This document shows, one piece after another, positions 1 through 8,995 of a stretch of DNA of 64,000 bases. The notes below the pieces were generated by a model. The model worked only from the letters and a program-made list of their open reading frames with translations, was not told where the DNA came from and ran no database searches. Origin of the DNA: Devosia sediminis (GTDB taxonomy: Bacteria > Pseudomonadota > Alphaproteobacteria > Rhizobiales > Devosiaceae); assembly GCF_016411825.1 (NCBI RefSeq), contig NZ_JAEKMH010000002.1, forward strand, positions 124,001-188,000, given 5' to 3'. Within the stretch, counting starts at the first letter, position 1. The number at the start of each line of letters is the position of its first letter. A program made the translations under genes and the position numbers.

Positions 1-521
1 GCCTTGCCGCGGCTGGCCAGCGCTTCGGCCTGGGTGACCGCGACCTGCACCTTGGTCTCGTCGTAGATGGTCTGGAACAGCGCATCCATCTGCGCCGGCA
101 GCGTCTCGGTCAATTCGATCCGGGCCTGCTCGACCTGCCCGCGCTGGATCGGCTGCCAGACACCGAAATAGCCCACGCCGACGACGGCCAGAGCCAGGAG
201 CACGGCCGCCACCGGACGGCCCCAGACCTTGCGGCCGACATAGAGACGCGCCAGCGTCGTCCCCAGCCCGGGGGCAGGGGGCTCGTAGGTGAAGCGGCTT
301 TCGGCCAGGGCCGCGACGCCTTCCTTGAGGATATGGTCGGGGACCTCGATGCCCTGCTGGTGATAGACGGAGCGCAGCTTTTCGATGAGCTGCTTCTCGC
401 GCGCTGCTCCATCGAGCTCGCGCGTCACCAGGTCCTGCCGGTGACGGAGCGTGTCGACCACGTCCATCGCCAGCATGACTTCGTCGAGGGGGGCAGCGGC
501 CTTGGCCGTCGCGTCACTCAT
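1..521 (-). CDS. DUF6384 family membrane protein (3' end outside window)
   Basis: The gene starts with ATG at 521 and runs off the left edge, leaving 173 visible residues. The start is preceded by a GAAGG-like ribosome site. The N-terminus (LDEVMLAMDVVDTLRH) is the pattern I associate with DUF6384 proteins of rhizobia. Residues about 25-75 are charged and helical, one membrane segment lies at about 102-122, and the following part is again helical. It sits 30 bp downstream of the 407-residue gene on the same strand, so the two are probably co-transcribed. No function is known. The family assignment is from memory of the motif, so it is moderately sure. Confidence 0.72.
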   Translation of the reverse strand, partial: MSDATAKAAAPLDEVMLAMDVVDTLRHRQDLVTRELDGAAREKQLIEKLRSVYHQQGIEVPDHILKEGVAALAESRFTYEPPAPGLGTTLARLYVGRKVWGRPVAAVLLALAVVGVGYFGVWQPIQRGQVEQARIELTETLPAQMDALFQTIYDETKVQVAVTQAEALASRGK

Positions 522-551
522 GAAGGCCTTCAATCCCTTGCCCTAGTGATG

Positions 552-1775
552 TCAGGACCGGGTTTCGAGCAACAGGGCATTGCCCTCGGCCGCCAGGGTC
601 GCCAGGCGCCGCTTGCCATCTTCCACCGCGTCACGGATTTCGGCCGAGTTCTTGGTCGAGGCCACGCGCATCTCATTGATGATGGTGCGGCTCTTTTCCT
701 GGAAGTTGACGACCGAGTCGACGAGCTTCTTGACGGCATCGGCGCGCACGGTGGGGCCATAGCCGGCCCGGACAGCCTCTTCCTGCACCTTGTCGCCGAT
801 CTCGCTGAGGGTCTCGAGCGACTTCGACATGCCTTCCTTCATGGCGTTCAGCGTTTCGGTCGACTCGTGCAGGCCGAACATGCCGGTGAAAGAGGCGGAA
901 AGGGCGGTGAGCACGGTCTCGTTGGTCGAGAAGAACGAGATGGACTGCTGGTAGACCCGCTCCTTGGCATTGGTGGTCTGCATCAGGCGCGCCATCACCA
1001 CTTCCGAGGTGTTGTAGGAAATGGTCAGGTTGTCCGAGAGGTCCTTGGCGATCTGGTAGCGCTTTTCCTCGTTCTGCATTTCGCGCAGGCGCTCGTCGCG
1101 CGCCATTTCGAGACGGGCGCGATCGGCCGGCACGGTGCCGGAGAAGGCGGCCAGTTCGTCGGCGGCCTTCTGGAGGATGTTCTTCTTTTCATTGAGGCGC
1201 TGCTCGGCCGTCGCCAGCACTTCGAGCGCCATGACTTCGGACTGCTTCAGCGCGCCGCGGAAATCGCGATAGGCCTCGAGAATGGTATGCTCGCGGTCGA
1301 TCTGGTCCTTGGTGTCGGCGGTGACCGAGAGGTAGGTGTCGCGGATCTTGTTGAAGCGGGTGGCGATGTCGCCGCGGCTCACCTTCATCCACACATTCGA
1401 GATGCGCTCGAACGTGTCGATCTTATTGTCCTGGAGCTGGTCGACCATGCCCTTGGCGTCGTCACGGATGGAGTCGAAGCCCTTGGTGATGTCCTCGTAG
1501 CGTTCGCCGATCTTCATGGCAGCGACCTGCTCGCGCACCACTTCGTTGAAGGCGCTTGCCTGGCTCAGGGTGCGGCCGATGAGAATGACACGGGTTTCGT
1601 CGAGTTCGGTGATTTGCTGCAGGAGCCCGGTGATCGGCGCCTCGCCCTGGTTTTCCGGCCAGATGCCGAGATCGCGGATGGCGTTGACCGCCTTGTCCAG
1701 ATACTGCAACGGCTTTTCGGTCAGCACCGAAACGGTGGATGCGGGGGTCGCAGTGGTGGTCACTTGGTCGGTCAT
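552..1775 (-). CDS. Helical protein of unknown function, often annotated cell surface protein
   Basis: This encodes 407 residues from ATG 1775, with a GGGAG ribosome site just upstream. An upstream in-frame extension to 1877 lacks such a site. The protein is almost entirely charged and predicted helical, with long coiled-coil-like stretches. It has no signal peptide and no clear membrane segment, so the usual database label cell surface protein is doubtful. Homologues with the same middle section (EAYRDFRGALKQ, DLSDNLTISYNTSE) are common in Rhizobiales. The general architecture recalls TelA-like helical proteins, but I cannot show homology. It is followed 30 bp later by the DUF6384 gene, suggesting a joint function. 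Confidence 0.85.
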   Translation of the reverse strand: MTDQVTTTATPASTVSVLTEKPLQYLDKAVNAIRDLGIWPENQGEAPITGLLQQITELDETRVILIGRTLSQASAFNEVVREQVAAMKIGERYEDITKGFDSIRDDAKGMVDQLQDNKIDTFERISNVWMKVSRGDIATRFNKIRDTYLSVTADTKDQIDREHTILEAYRDFRGALKQSEVMALEVLATAEQRLNEKKNILQKAADELAAFSGTVPADRARLEMARDERLREMQNEEKRYQIAKDLSDNLTISYNTSEVVMARLMQTTNAKERVYQQSISFFSTNETVLTALSASFTGMFGLHESTETLNAMKEGMSKSLETLSEIGDKVQEEAVRAGYGPTVRADAVKKLVDSVVNFQEKSRTIINEMRVASTKNSAEIRDAVEDGKRRLATLAAEGNALLLETRS

Positions 1776-1991
1776 GCTGGGCTCCCTCATATACTGGGCC
1801 GATCTGGCGACGTGGCCGTCTGGCCCTAGATTGCGTCTGCGGCCCGGCCTGACAATTGCAACTGCACGCCCGGGCAACTATTTAGTCCATATTGGTGCGA
1901 AAAAGCCGCACGTAAAGAGTGGGACCTCCGCCATGTTTGCTCGCCCCTGCGGCACTGCCGACGATCCGTCCCAAGCGGGGCTTCGGGCCTG

Positions 1992-2456
1992 ATGGAATTT
2001 GGTGGACGCTACCGTATTGGCGCCGATCGCATGGCGGTCTGGACGGCCCTCAACGATCCCGAAATGCTCAAGGCCGCCATACCCGGCTGCACCCATATTG
2101 CCTGGTCGGGCGAGAACACGCTTGATCTCGCCATAACGGTCAATCTCGGGGTGATGAAACCCGTCTTCAAAGGCGAGCTGCTGCTGTCCAATGTCGATGT
2201 GGCGCAGAGTTATACCCTTTCCGGCAAGGGCAAGGGCGGGCTACTGGGCCTTGCCGAGGGCAGCGCCGACATCACCCTTGCCGATGATGGCGAGGGTACC
2301 TTGCTGGCCTTCACGGCCAAGGGTGGCGCATCGGGCCAGATCATGAAGCTGGGCAAGGCCCTGGTCGGCAATTCCGCGCAGCGCATCATCGATGGCTTTT
2401 TCGAGCGCTTCGCAGGCGCCATGGGCGTGGAGATCACCCCGCTCGGTCCGGCCTGA
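1992..2456 (+). CDS. CoxG-like SRPBCC-fold protein
   Basis: The 154-residue product matches the carbon monoxide dehydrogenase subunit G (CoxG) group of the SRPBCC superfamily. It shows an N-terminal beta strand, the VWTALNDPEMLKAAIPGC signature near residues 16-33, glycine-rich strands, and a C-terminal helix. In CO dehydrogenase operons CoxG helps recruit the enzyme to the membrane. Here no coxMSL genes are nearby, and the protein lacks the C-terminal membrane anchor of true CoxG. It is therefore probably a stand-alone SRPBCC protein of unknown ligand. It is transcribed away from the upstream minus-strand pair. Confidence 0.85.
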   Translation: MEFGGRYRIGADRMAVWTALNDPEMLKAAIPGCTHIAWSGENTLDLAITVNLGVMKPVFKGELLLSNVDVAQSYTLSGKGKGGLLGLAEGSADITLADDGEGTLLAFTAKGGASGQIMKLGKALVGNSAQRIIDGFFERFAGAMGVEITPLGPA

Positions 2457-2576
2457 TCCACTGCATCTTCAGCTTTGCTTAACCACGCTGCCAAGGCGCG
2501 CAATCGCGCCATGATTCCGCCGCGTGCGATCCGCTACACAAGGGTCAGTTCAACGCAATTTGCATCAAATCCGATC

Positions 2577-2699
2577 ATGACCTCCCAGTCCCGCGACAGC
2601 TTCGCCCTTTATCTCATCGCCGCCCTGGCAGTGATGGTGACCCTCTATGCCGATCTCGATCTGGGCGCGATGTTCGAGGCGCTGCTCGCCCGGTTCTGA
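2577..2699 (+). CDS. Tiny single-pass membrane protein, hypothetical
   Basis: A 40-residue reading frame starts at ATG 2577. It has a polar N-terminus (MTSQSRDS), one hydrophobic segment at about residues 8-24 (ALYLIAALAVMVTLYAD) and an amphipathic tail. An in-frame extension to 2475 exists but does not look coding. No clear ribosome site is visible, so translation is unproven. The hydrophobic pattern and normal codon use favour a real small protein over chance. Confidence 0.45.
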   Translation: MTSQSRDSFALYLIAALAVMVTLYADLDLGAMFEALLARF

Positions 2700-2872
2700 T
2701 GTCCGTATGGCGGGCCTCGGGTTGTCCCAAGCGAATTTTGACCAATCGGAAAAATTACGCGCCTGCCCTCTTGCGGCAGAGGCCATTGCACGATTTTATT
2801 CCCCGTTAGCGCACGCAGGATGACCAACGGGCTCTGGCCCGCTGCTGGTGCGAGACAGGGAGACGTAAACCA

Positions 2873-3874
2873 ATGAAAATTTCGACCATTACCAAGGCTT
2901 TCGCCGGTGGTGTCGCACTGAGCGCCGTGCTGGCTGGTGCAGCCTTTGCTGACGGCGCCCTCGTTTATGATGGCGGCGGCAAGTTCGACAAGTCGTTCAA
3001 CGAAGCCGCCTATACCGGCGCCGAGCGCTTCAAGGCCGAAGGCGGCGCCTACCAGGATCTGGAAATCTCGGGCGACGCCATGCGCGAGCAGGCCGTGCGC
3101 CAGTTCGCCTCGCGCGGCAACAACCCGATCGTGCTGCCGGGCTTCTCGTGGGAAACCGCGCTGCGCGCCGTGGCTCCGGAATTCCCCGATACCAAGTTCA
3201 CCATCATCGACTCCGTGGTCGACCTGCCCAACGTGCAGTCGGTCGTCTTCAAGGAACACGAAGGCTCCTACCTCGTGGGCGTGCTGGCTGCCATGCAGTC
3301 GGAATCGGGCAAGATCGGCGTCGTCCCCGCCTTCAACTTTGACCTGCTCGAAGCCTTTGCCTGCGGCTATGCCCAGGGCGCCAAGTCGGTCAATCCGGAT
3401 ATCGAAGTCATCGAGACCTATGTCGGCACCGGCTTTGAAGCCTTCAACGACCCGGTCAAGGCCACCGAAGTTGCCCGTTCGCAGCTCGACCAGGGCGTGG
3501 ACGTGATCTTCCAGGTCGCCGGTGGCGCTGGCGCCGGTGTGCTCCAGGCTGCTGCCGACGCCGGCAAGTTCTCCATCGGCGTGGACAGCAACCAGAACCA
3601 CCTGCATCCCGGCTCGGTCCTGACCTCGATGCTCAAGCGCGTCGACGTCGCCACCTACAACGCCATGAAGGGCGTCGAGGACGGCACCTGGGCGCCTGGC
3701 GTGATCACCCTGGGCCTCGCCGAAGAAGGCGTTGGCGCAGCGTTCGACGAGAACAATGCCGATCTGATCACCCCGGAAATGCAGGCAGCGGTTGACAAGG
3801 CCACCGCCGACATCATCTCGGGTGCTGTCACCGTGCACGACTTCCGCACCGACAAGACCTGCGAAGCCCTCTGA
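2873..3874 (+). CDS. BMP family (PnrA-like) ABC transporter substrate-binding protein
   Basis: The 333-residue periplasmic protein has a signal peptide ending near AFA at about residue 26. The mature part shows the Bmp/PnrA fold landmarks: DGGGKFDKSFNEAA near the N-terminus, TIIDSVVD, EHEGSYLVGVLAA and GVDSNQNHLHPG. PnrA-type proteins bind purine and pyrimidine nucleosides. The start follows a GGGAG ribosome site. It is the first gene of a four-gene ABC importer (binding protein, ATPase, two permeases) that leads directly into nucleoside catabolic genes, which strongly supports a nucleoside substrate. Confidence 0.93.
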   Translation: MKISTITKAFAGGVALSAVLAGAAFADGALVYDGGGKFDKSFNEAAYTGAERFKAEGGAYQDLEISGDAMREQAVRQFASRGNNPIVLPGFSWETALRAVAPEFPDTKFTIIDSVVDLPNVQSVVFKEHEGSYLVGVLAAMQSESGKIGVVPAFNFDLLEAFACGYAQGAKSVNPDIEVIETYVGTGFEAFNDPVKATEVARSQLDQGVDVIFQVAGGAGAGVLQAAADAGKFSIGVDSNQNHLHPGSVLTSMLKRVDVATYNAMKGVEDGTWAPGVITLGLAEEGVGAAFDENNADLITPEMQAAVDKATADIISGAVTVHDFRTDKTCEAL

Positions 3875-3899
3875 GGCGTCACCAAAAGGGGTTGGACTG

Positions 3900-5567
3900 A
3901 TGACAGGTCTTAACCCGACAAACGAGCAGCGGTCCTCCGGGACCGCTGCCTCTGCGCTCGCTATCGAGCTTGTCGGCATCAACAAGCATTTCGGCCCCGT
4001 TCACGCCAATCGTGACATCCACCTCGCGGTTCGGCGCGGCACGGTGCATGGCATCGTGGGGGAAAACGGCGCCGGCAAATCGACCTTGATGTCGATCCTT
4101 TACGGCTTCTACACTGCCGATAGCGGCGAAATCCGCGTCAACGGCGTGCCGCAGAAGATCACCGACAGCCGCCATGCCCTGGCGCTGGGCATCGGCATGG
4201 TGCACCAGCACTTCATGCTGGTCGACAATTTCACCGTGCTCGAAAACGTCGTGCTGGGCGCCGAGGACTCGGCGCTCCTGCGCCCGACGCTCAACCGCGC
4301 GCGCGATCATTTAAAGCAACTTGCCCGCGACTACGGCCTCGAAGTCGATCCCGATGCCATCATCGAGAACCTTTCGGTCGGCCAGCAGCAGCGCGTGGAA
4401 ATTTTGAAGGCCCTCTATCGCGGCGCCGAGACCCTCATTCTCGACGAGCCCACCGGCGTGCTGACGCCAGCCGAGGCCGATCACCTGTTCCGCATCCTCG
4501 GCAAGCTGCGCGAGGAGGGCAAGACCATCATCCTCATCACGCACAAGCTGCGCGAGATCATGGCCATCACCGACGAAGTCTCGGTCATGCGCCAGGGGGC
4601 CATGGTCAAGACGCTGCAGACCAAGGATACCTCGCCCGGCGAACTCGCCGAGCTGATGGTGGGCCGCCGTGTGCTGCTGCGCGTCGAAAAGGGCCCGGCC
4701 AATCCCGGCAAGGTGCTGCTCGACGTCAAGAACCTCATCGTCACCGACGATTTCAAGGTGCCGCGCGTCAAGAATATCAGCTTCCAAGTCCGCGCCGGCG
4801 AGATCGTCGGCATTGCCGGCGTGGCTGGCAACGGCCAGTCGGAACTGCTCGAATCCATTGCCGGCATGCGCGACCAACTCGGCGGCACCATTTCGGTCAA
4901 CGACAAGGTGCTCTCGCTCGAGGGTGACGACGGCGCCGCTCGCGCCCGCGCGGCCGGGCTTGCGCATGTGCCCGAGGACCGCTTGCGCATGGGCCTCGTC
5001 ACCAATTTCATGGCCTGGGAAAACGCCATCCTGGGCTACCAGGGCAGCTATGGCGAAGGGCTCGGCCTCGATATCGGCAAGGCGCGCTCGACCGCCGAGG
5101 ACTATCTCAAGAAGTTCGACGTCCGTCCGGCCAATCTCGATCTCAAGTCGTCCAATTTTTCCGGCGGCAACCAGCAGAAGATCGTCCTGGCGCGCGAAAT
5201 GGAGCGCGATCCGGACGTGCTGATCGTCGGCCAGCCGACCCGCGGCGTCGATATCGGCGCCATCGAATTCATCCATAACCAAATCATCAAGATGCGCGAT
5301 GCCGGCAAGGCCATCCTCCTCGTCTCGGTGGAGCTGGACGAAATCCGCTCGCTTTCAGACCGCATCCTCGTGCTGTTCGACGGGCACCTGGTGGGCGAGG
5401 CCGATCCGGCCACCGCCGACGAGACCGAACTCGGACTCCTGATGACCGGCTCGCACAGCGACCAAGTGATCACCGAGCCGGGCACCTTGCCCGCGCATGA
5501 GACGCCGATGCAGCAGACGCTGGTCGAGATGAGCCCCAAAGACAATTCCGGCAGGGATACCAACTGA
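3900..5567 (+). CDS. ABC transporter ATP-binding protein, duplicated NBD (nucleoside importer)
   Basis: The 555-residue protein contains two fused nucleotide-binding domains, as in RbsA/YufO-type importers. Domain 1 has Walker A GENGAGKS at about 54-61 and the signature LSVGQQQRVEILKAL followed by LILDEPTGVL. Domain 2 has a degenerate Walker A (GVAGNGQSE) and FSGGNQQKIVLAREM, a typical asymmetry for this family. ATG 3900 has a good AAGGGG site; the longer frame from 3792 overlaps the upstream gene and was rejected. The stop overlaps the start of the next permease (TGATGA), indicating translational coupling. Confidence 0.94.
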   Translation: MTGLNPTNEQRSSGTAASALAIELVGINKHFGPVHANRDIHLAVRRGTVHGIVGENGAGKSTLMSILYGFYTADSGEIRVNGVPQKITDSRHALALGIGMVHQHFMLVDNFTVLENVVLGAEDSALLRPTLNRARDHLKQLARDYGLEVDPDAIIENLSVGQQQRVEILKALYRGAETLILDEPTGVLTPAEADHLFRILGKLREEGKTIILITHKLREIMAITDEVSVMRQGAMVKTLQTKDTSPGELAELMVGRRVLLRVEKGPANPGKVLLDVKNLIVTDDFKVPRVKNISFQVRAGEIVGIAGVAGNGQSELLESIAGMRDQLGGTISVNDKVLSLEGDDGAARARAAGLAHVPEDRLRMGLVTNFMAWENAILGYQGSYGEGLGLDIGKARSTAEDYLKKFDVRPANLDLKSSNFSGGNQQKIVLAREMERDPDVLIVGQPTRGVDIGAIEFIHNQIIKMRDAGKAILLVSVELDEIRSLSDRILVLFDGHLVGEADPATADETELGLLMTGSHSDQVITEPGTLPAHETPMQQTLVEMSPKDNSGRDTN

Positions 5568-6655
5568 TGACCCCATTGCCACGCTGGGCCGACGTCGTCC
5601 TGCTGCCCCTGCTCAATGTCGTATTGGCCTTCCTCGTGGGTGGCCTCATCGTTCTCGCCGTCGGCCAGAACCCGCTGCAGGCCGTGGGCATCATGCTCTA
5701 TGGCGCCTTCGGCTATGGGTCTGGCTTCGGCTATACGCTCTACTACACGACCGACTTCATCTTTGCCGGCCTGGCCGTGTCGCTCGCCTATCACGCCGGC
5801 CTCTTCAATATTGGCCCCGAGGGCCAGGCCTATGTCGCCGGCCTCGGCGTCATCCTCATTGGCCTCGCGCTCAACGGCATGCATTGGGCGCTGGTGTTTC
5901 CGCTGATGATCGTCGCCGGCGCGCTGTTCGGCGGGGCCTGGGCCTTTGTTCCGGGTTACCTGCAGGCCAAGCGCGGCAGCCACATCGTCATCACCACTAT
6001 TCTGTTCAACTTCATTGCCACCGCCATGATGGGCTTCCTCATCAGCCGGGTTCTGAAGCCCGAGGGTGTCAATTCCGACGAAAGCGCCCCGCTCGAGGCC
6101 ATTACCCGCGTGCCGCAACTGCGGACCTTCATCGAGCTCTTCAAGAACTCGCCGGTCAATCTCACCTTCTTCCTCGCCATCGCGGCCTTGTTCTTCGTCT
6201 ACTGGCTGATCTGGCGCACCAAGTTCGGCTATGCCGTGCGCGCCCTCGGCCACAATCCGGTCGCCGCCAACTATGCCGGCATTTCCAACCAGAAGCTGAT
6301 CATGATCGTCATGGCCATGTCCGGCATGCTGGCCGCCATGGTCGCGGTCAACAATGTCGGCGGCGTCCAGGGTCGCCTGATCCTCAACTTCGTCAACGGC
6401 GCCGGCTTCGTCGGCATCGCCGTGGCCTTCATGGGCAAGGGCCATCCGGTGGGCGTGGGCCTTTCGGCTCTGCTCTTCGGCATCCTCTACCAGGGCGGGC
6501 AGGAACTGGCCTTCCAGATGCCGGGCATCACCCGCGAAATGATCGTCACCATCCAGGCTCTGGTCATCCTCTTTACCGGAGCCATGGGCGACATGCTGCG
6601 CGCGCCGCTGTCGAGGCTGCTCACCCGACCTGATGCGACGACGGGAGCCAAGTGA
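5567..6655 (+). CDS. ABC transporter permease 1 (nucleoside importer)
   Basis: The 362-residue membrane protein has about 8-10 hydrophobic segments and the BPD_transp_2 family pattern, including GLFNIGPEGQAYVAG and the loop FGYAVRALGHNPVAANYAGI that contacts the ATPase. Its ATG overlaps the ATPase stop by one base, and its own stop overlaps the next permease start. In the family it forms a heterodimeric channel with the second permease. It resembles YufP/NupB-type subunits of BMP-dependent nucleoside transporters. Confidence 0.93.
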   Translation: MTPLPRWADVVLLPLLNVVLAFLVGGLIVLAVGQNPLQAVGIMLYGAFGYGSGFGYTLYYTTDFIFAGLAVSLAYHAGLFNIGPEGQAYVAGLGVILIGLALNGMHWALVFPLMIVAGALFGGAWAFVPGYLQAKRGSHIVITTILFNFIATAMMGFLISRVLKPEGVNSDESAPLEAITRVPQLRTFIELFKNSPVNLTFFLAIAALFFVYWLIWRTKFGYAVRALGHNPVAANYAGISNQKLIMIVMAMSGMLAAMVAVNNVGGVQGRLILNFVNGAGFVGIAVAFMGKGHPVGVGLSALLFGILYQGGQELAFQMPGITREMIVTIQALVILFTGAMGDMLRAPLSRLLTRPDATTGAK

Positions 6656-7629
6656 TGGAAAGCTATCTCGTCGACATCACCCTCATCCTCGACTCCACCG
6701 TACGCCTCGCCGTGCCGCTGATCCTCGCCTGCATGGCCGGGCTCTATTCGGAACGCGCCGGCATTGTCGATATCGGTCTCGAGGGCAAGCTTCTGGCCGG
6801 CGCCTTCGCCGCCGCCGCCATGTCGGCCGTCACCGGGTCCGCCTGGCTGGGCCTCCTCGCGGGCATTGCCGCCGCCATGATGTTTTCGGGCATTCATGGC
6901 CTGGCCTCGATCACCTTAAAGGGCAACCAGACCATTTCCGGCGTGGCCCTCAACTTCCTCGCTGCCGGCCTCACCACCTTCCTTGGCCAGTCCTGGTTCA
7001 AGCGCGGTGGCTATACGCCCCAGCTTTCCGGCGACCAGCGCTTCAATCCGATCACGCTGCCCTTTGCCAACGAGCTGCGCGAAGTACCGATCCTGGGGCA
7101 GATCTATTACGAGCTGATCTCGGGCCATAACATCATCACCTATTTCGCCTTCATCGTCGTGCCGGTGACCGCCTGGGTGCTGTTCCGTACCCGCTTCGGC
7201 CTCCGCCTCCGCGCCGTGGGCGAAAACCCCAAAGCCATCGACACTGCCGGCATTTCGGTGACGCGACTGCGCTTCCAGGCGCTGGTCATCACCGCCGTGC
7301 TGGTCGGCATTGGTGGCGCCTATCTCTCGATCGCCCAGTCGGCAGGCTTCAACAACAACATGTCGGCCGGGCGCGGCTATATCGCGCTGGCGGCGCTGAT
7401 CTTTGCCAAGTGGCGGCCGGGTCCGGCGCTCCTGGTCTGCCTTATGTTCGGCTTCCTCGACGCAGTGCAGTTCCGCATTCAGGGCCAAAGTTTCCCGATC
7501 ATCGGCGAAGTCCCGGTCCAGGCCATCCAGGCGCTGCCCTATGTGCTGACGGTGATCCTGCTCGCCGGCTTCATTGGCCGCGCCGTTGCCCCGAAGGCGG
7601 CAGGTATACCCTATACCAAGGAGCGCTAG
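6655..7629 (+). CDS. ABC transporter permease 2 (nucleoside importer)
   Basis: The 324-residue BPD_transp_2 permease has the conserved N-terminal ERAGIVDIGLEGKLL segment and the cytoplasmic loop FGLRLRAVGENPKAIDTAGI, both shared with permease 1. ATG 6655 overlaps the upstream TGA stop; a GTG three bases earlier is the alternative start. It completes the importer complex. A palindromic repeat lies just downstream, before the cytidine deaminase gene, and may attenuate or process the transcript. Confidence 0.93.
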   Translation: MESYLVDITLILDSTVRLAVPLILACMAGLYSERAGIVDIGLEGKLLAGAFAAAAMSAVTGSAWLGLLAGIAAAMMFSGIHGLASITLKGNQTISGVALNFLAAGLTTFLGQSWFKRGGYTPQLSGDQRFNPITLPFANELREVPILGQIYYELISGHNIITYFAFIVVPVTAWVLFRTRFGLRLRAVGENPKAIDTAGISVTRLRFQALVITAVLVGIGGAYLSIAQSAGFNNNMSAGRGYIALAALIFAKWRPGPALLVCLMFGFLDAVQFRIQGQSFPIIGEVPVQAIQALPYVLTVILLAGFIGRAVAPKAAGIPYTKER

Positions 7630-7640
7630 GGCGCTGTTCT

Positions 7641-7770
7641 GCCCACCTTCCCCCTTGAGGAGAGGGTAGCGGCGCTAGGCCCTACGGGCCGTAGCAAAGC
7701 TGGGGAGGGGGTCGTTTGGGGTATCTCCTGGCGACCCCCACCCTCATTCCCTCCCCTCAAGGGGGAGGGA
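7641..7770. repeat. Intergenic palindromic repeat, family B
   Basis: This C/G-rich inverted repeat separates the last permease from cdd. The core (AGGGTAGCGGCGCTAGGCC, then CCGTAGCAAAGCTGGG) recurs at 46861-46940, with the flanking motifs CCCCCTTGAGG and CCTCAAGGGGGAGGG facing each other. It could fold into a long hairpin in the transcript. It ends only about 18 bp before the cdd start. Confidence 0.75.
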
Positions 7771-7787
7771 TGCAAAGGAACCAAGAC

Positions 7788-8204
7788 ATGGTGCAAACAA
7801 CCAACAATACCGACCAGGCCCTCTTCGAGGCCGCCGAAGCCATTCGCGCGCGGGCCTATGCCCCCTATTCGAAATTCCAGGTCGGCGCCGCCATTCTCGC
7901 CGATGACGGCAAGATCTATGCCGGCTGCAATGTCGAGAACGCCGCTTACCCGGTGGGCAATTGCGCCGAGCCCAGCGCCATCGCCGCCATGATCGCAGGC
8001 GGGGGCAAACGCATTCGCCGCATCTATGTCACCGGTCCCGGCGCCATGCCCGTCACCCCCTGCGGCGGCTGCCGCCAGCGCATCCGCGAATTCGCCGATC
8101 TCGACGTGGAAGTGATTTCCCACGGCGTCGACGGCCAACCCCTGGTGCAAACCCTGGGGCAATTGCTGCCGCATTCGTTTGGGCCGGAATTCTTGGGCAA
8201 ATGA
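7788..8204 (+). CDS. cdd: Cytidine deaminase
   Basis: The 138-residue, homotetrameric-type cytidine deaminase converts cytidine and deoxycytidine to uridine and deoxyuridine. The zinc and catalytic motifs are visible: NCAEPSAIAA (Cys ligand and catalytic Glu) and PCGGCRQ (two Cys ligands), after the AYAPYSKFQVGAA substrate segment. ATG 7788 has an AAGGA site; an earlier in-frame ATG at 7770 is less well placed. Its stop overlaps the start of the phosphorylase gene by four bases (ATGA). It feeds uracil nucleosides to the thymidine/uridine phosphorylase step downstream. Confidence 0.95.
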   Translation: MVQTTNNTDQALFEAAEAIRARAYAPYSKFQVGAAILADDGKIYAGCNVENAAYPVGNCAEPSAIAAMIAGGGKRIRRIYVTGPGAMPVTPCGGCRQRIREFADLDVEVISHGVDGQPLVQTLGQLLPHSFGPEFLGK

Positions 8205-8995
8205 GCAAGCCCGCCAAAACCATCCGCAAGATTGCCGGCAGCGAGCCTATCGCGGCGGCGCTCGTGCTGGGCTCGGGCCTCTCCGCCATCGGCGAGTTGA
8301 TGGAGGACAAGGTCCTCATTCCCTATGGGGAGCTCAAGGGCTTTCCCGGCGCCGGTGTCTCCGGCCATGGGCGCGATCTCATCATCGGCCAGATGGGCGG
8401 CAAGCGTATCGCCGTCTTGACCGGCCGCGAGCACTATTACGAACACGGCAATGCCCCCGCCATGCGCCCGGCGCTTGAGGCGATGGCCGAGCTCGGTGCC
8501 GAAACCCTGCTGCTGACCAACTCGGCCGGCTCCGTGGACACCCGCTTCCAGCCCGGCGACCTGATGCTGATATCAGATCACATCAACTATGCCGGCATGA
8601 ACCCGCTGATCGGTGAACCGACCGACCGCCGCTTTGTGAACATGGTCAATTGCTACGACCTCGACCTCCGCGCCAAGGCGACGCGGCTGGCCGGGCAGTT
8701 CGACTATCAACTCGGGGAAGGGGTCTACCTCTGGTATTCCGGCCCGAGTTTCGAGACGGTCGCGGAAATCCAGATGGCCATGCGCCTGGGCGCCAATGCC
8801 GTGGGCATGTCGACGGCACCCGAGGTAATCCTCGGGCGTTTCCTCGACATGAAAGTCTGGGCCTGTTCGTCCATCACCAATATGGGCGCGGGTCTGTCGA
8901 GCGAAAATATCAGCCATGAGCATACCAAGCACATGGCCGTTCAGGGTGCGGAGAAGCTGAAAAAGCTCATTCCTGCGCTGGTGGAGGAGCTATGA
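8201..8995 (+). CDS. punA: Purine nucleoside phosphorylase, trimeric type
   Basis: The 264-residue enzyme cleaves purine nucleosides with phosphate to base plus (deoxy)ribose-1-phosphate. Family II (trimeric) features are GSGLSAIG at the N-terminus, TGREHYYEHG, LTNSAGSVD, GPSFETVAEIQM and the NMGAGL segment. ATG 8201 overlaps the cdd stop and its own stop overlaps deoC (ATGA), so three catabolic genes are translationally coupled. Typical length for the family is 260-280 residues. Confidence 0.93.
   Translation: MSKPAKTIRKIAGSEPIAAALVLGSGLSAIGELMEDKVLIPYGELKGFPGAGVSGHGRDLIIGQMGGKRIAVLTGREHYYEHGNAPAMRPALEAMAELGAETLLLTNSAGSVDTRFQPGDLMLISDHINYAGMNPLIGEPTDRRFVNMVNCYDLDLRAKATRLAGQFDYQLGEGVYLWYSGPSFETVAEIQMAMRLGANAVGMSTAPEVILGRFLDMKVWACSSITNMGAGLSSENISHEHTKHMAVQGAEKLKKLIPALVEEL

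Noticed and set aside
333..1829. 498-residue open frame on the plus strand
   Set aside because: Antisense to the 407-residue gene and to the start of the DUF6384 gene; composition is His/Gly/Leu-rich with no motif.
2700..2872. Possible purine riboswitch upstream of the nucleoside importer
   Set aside because: No conserved purine aptamer core or terminator-antiterminator pair could be recognised in the 173-bp leader.
2645..3985. 446-residue open frame on the minus strand
   Set aside because: Antisense to the substrate-binding protein; no recognisable domain.
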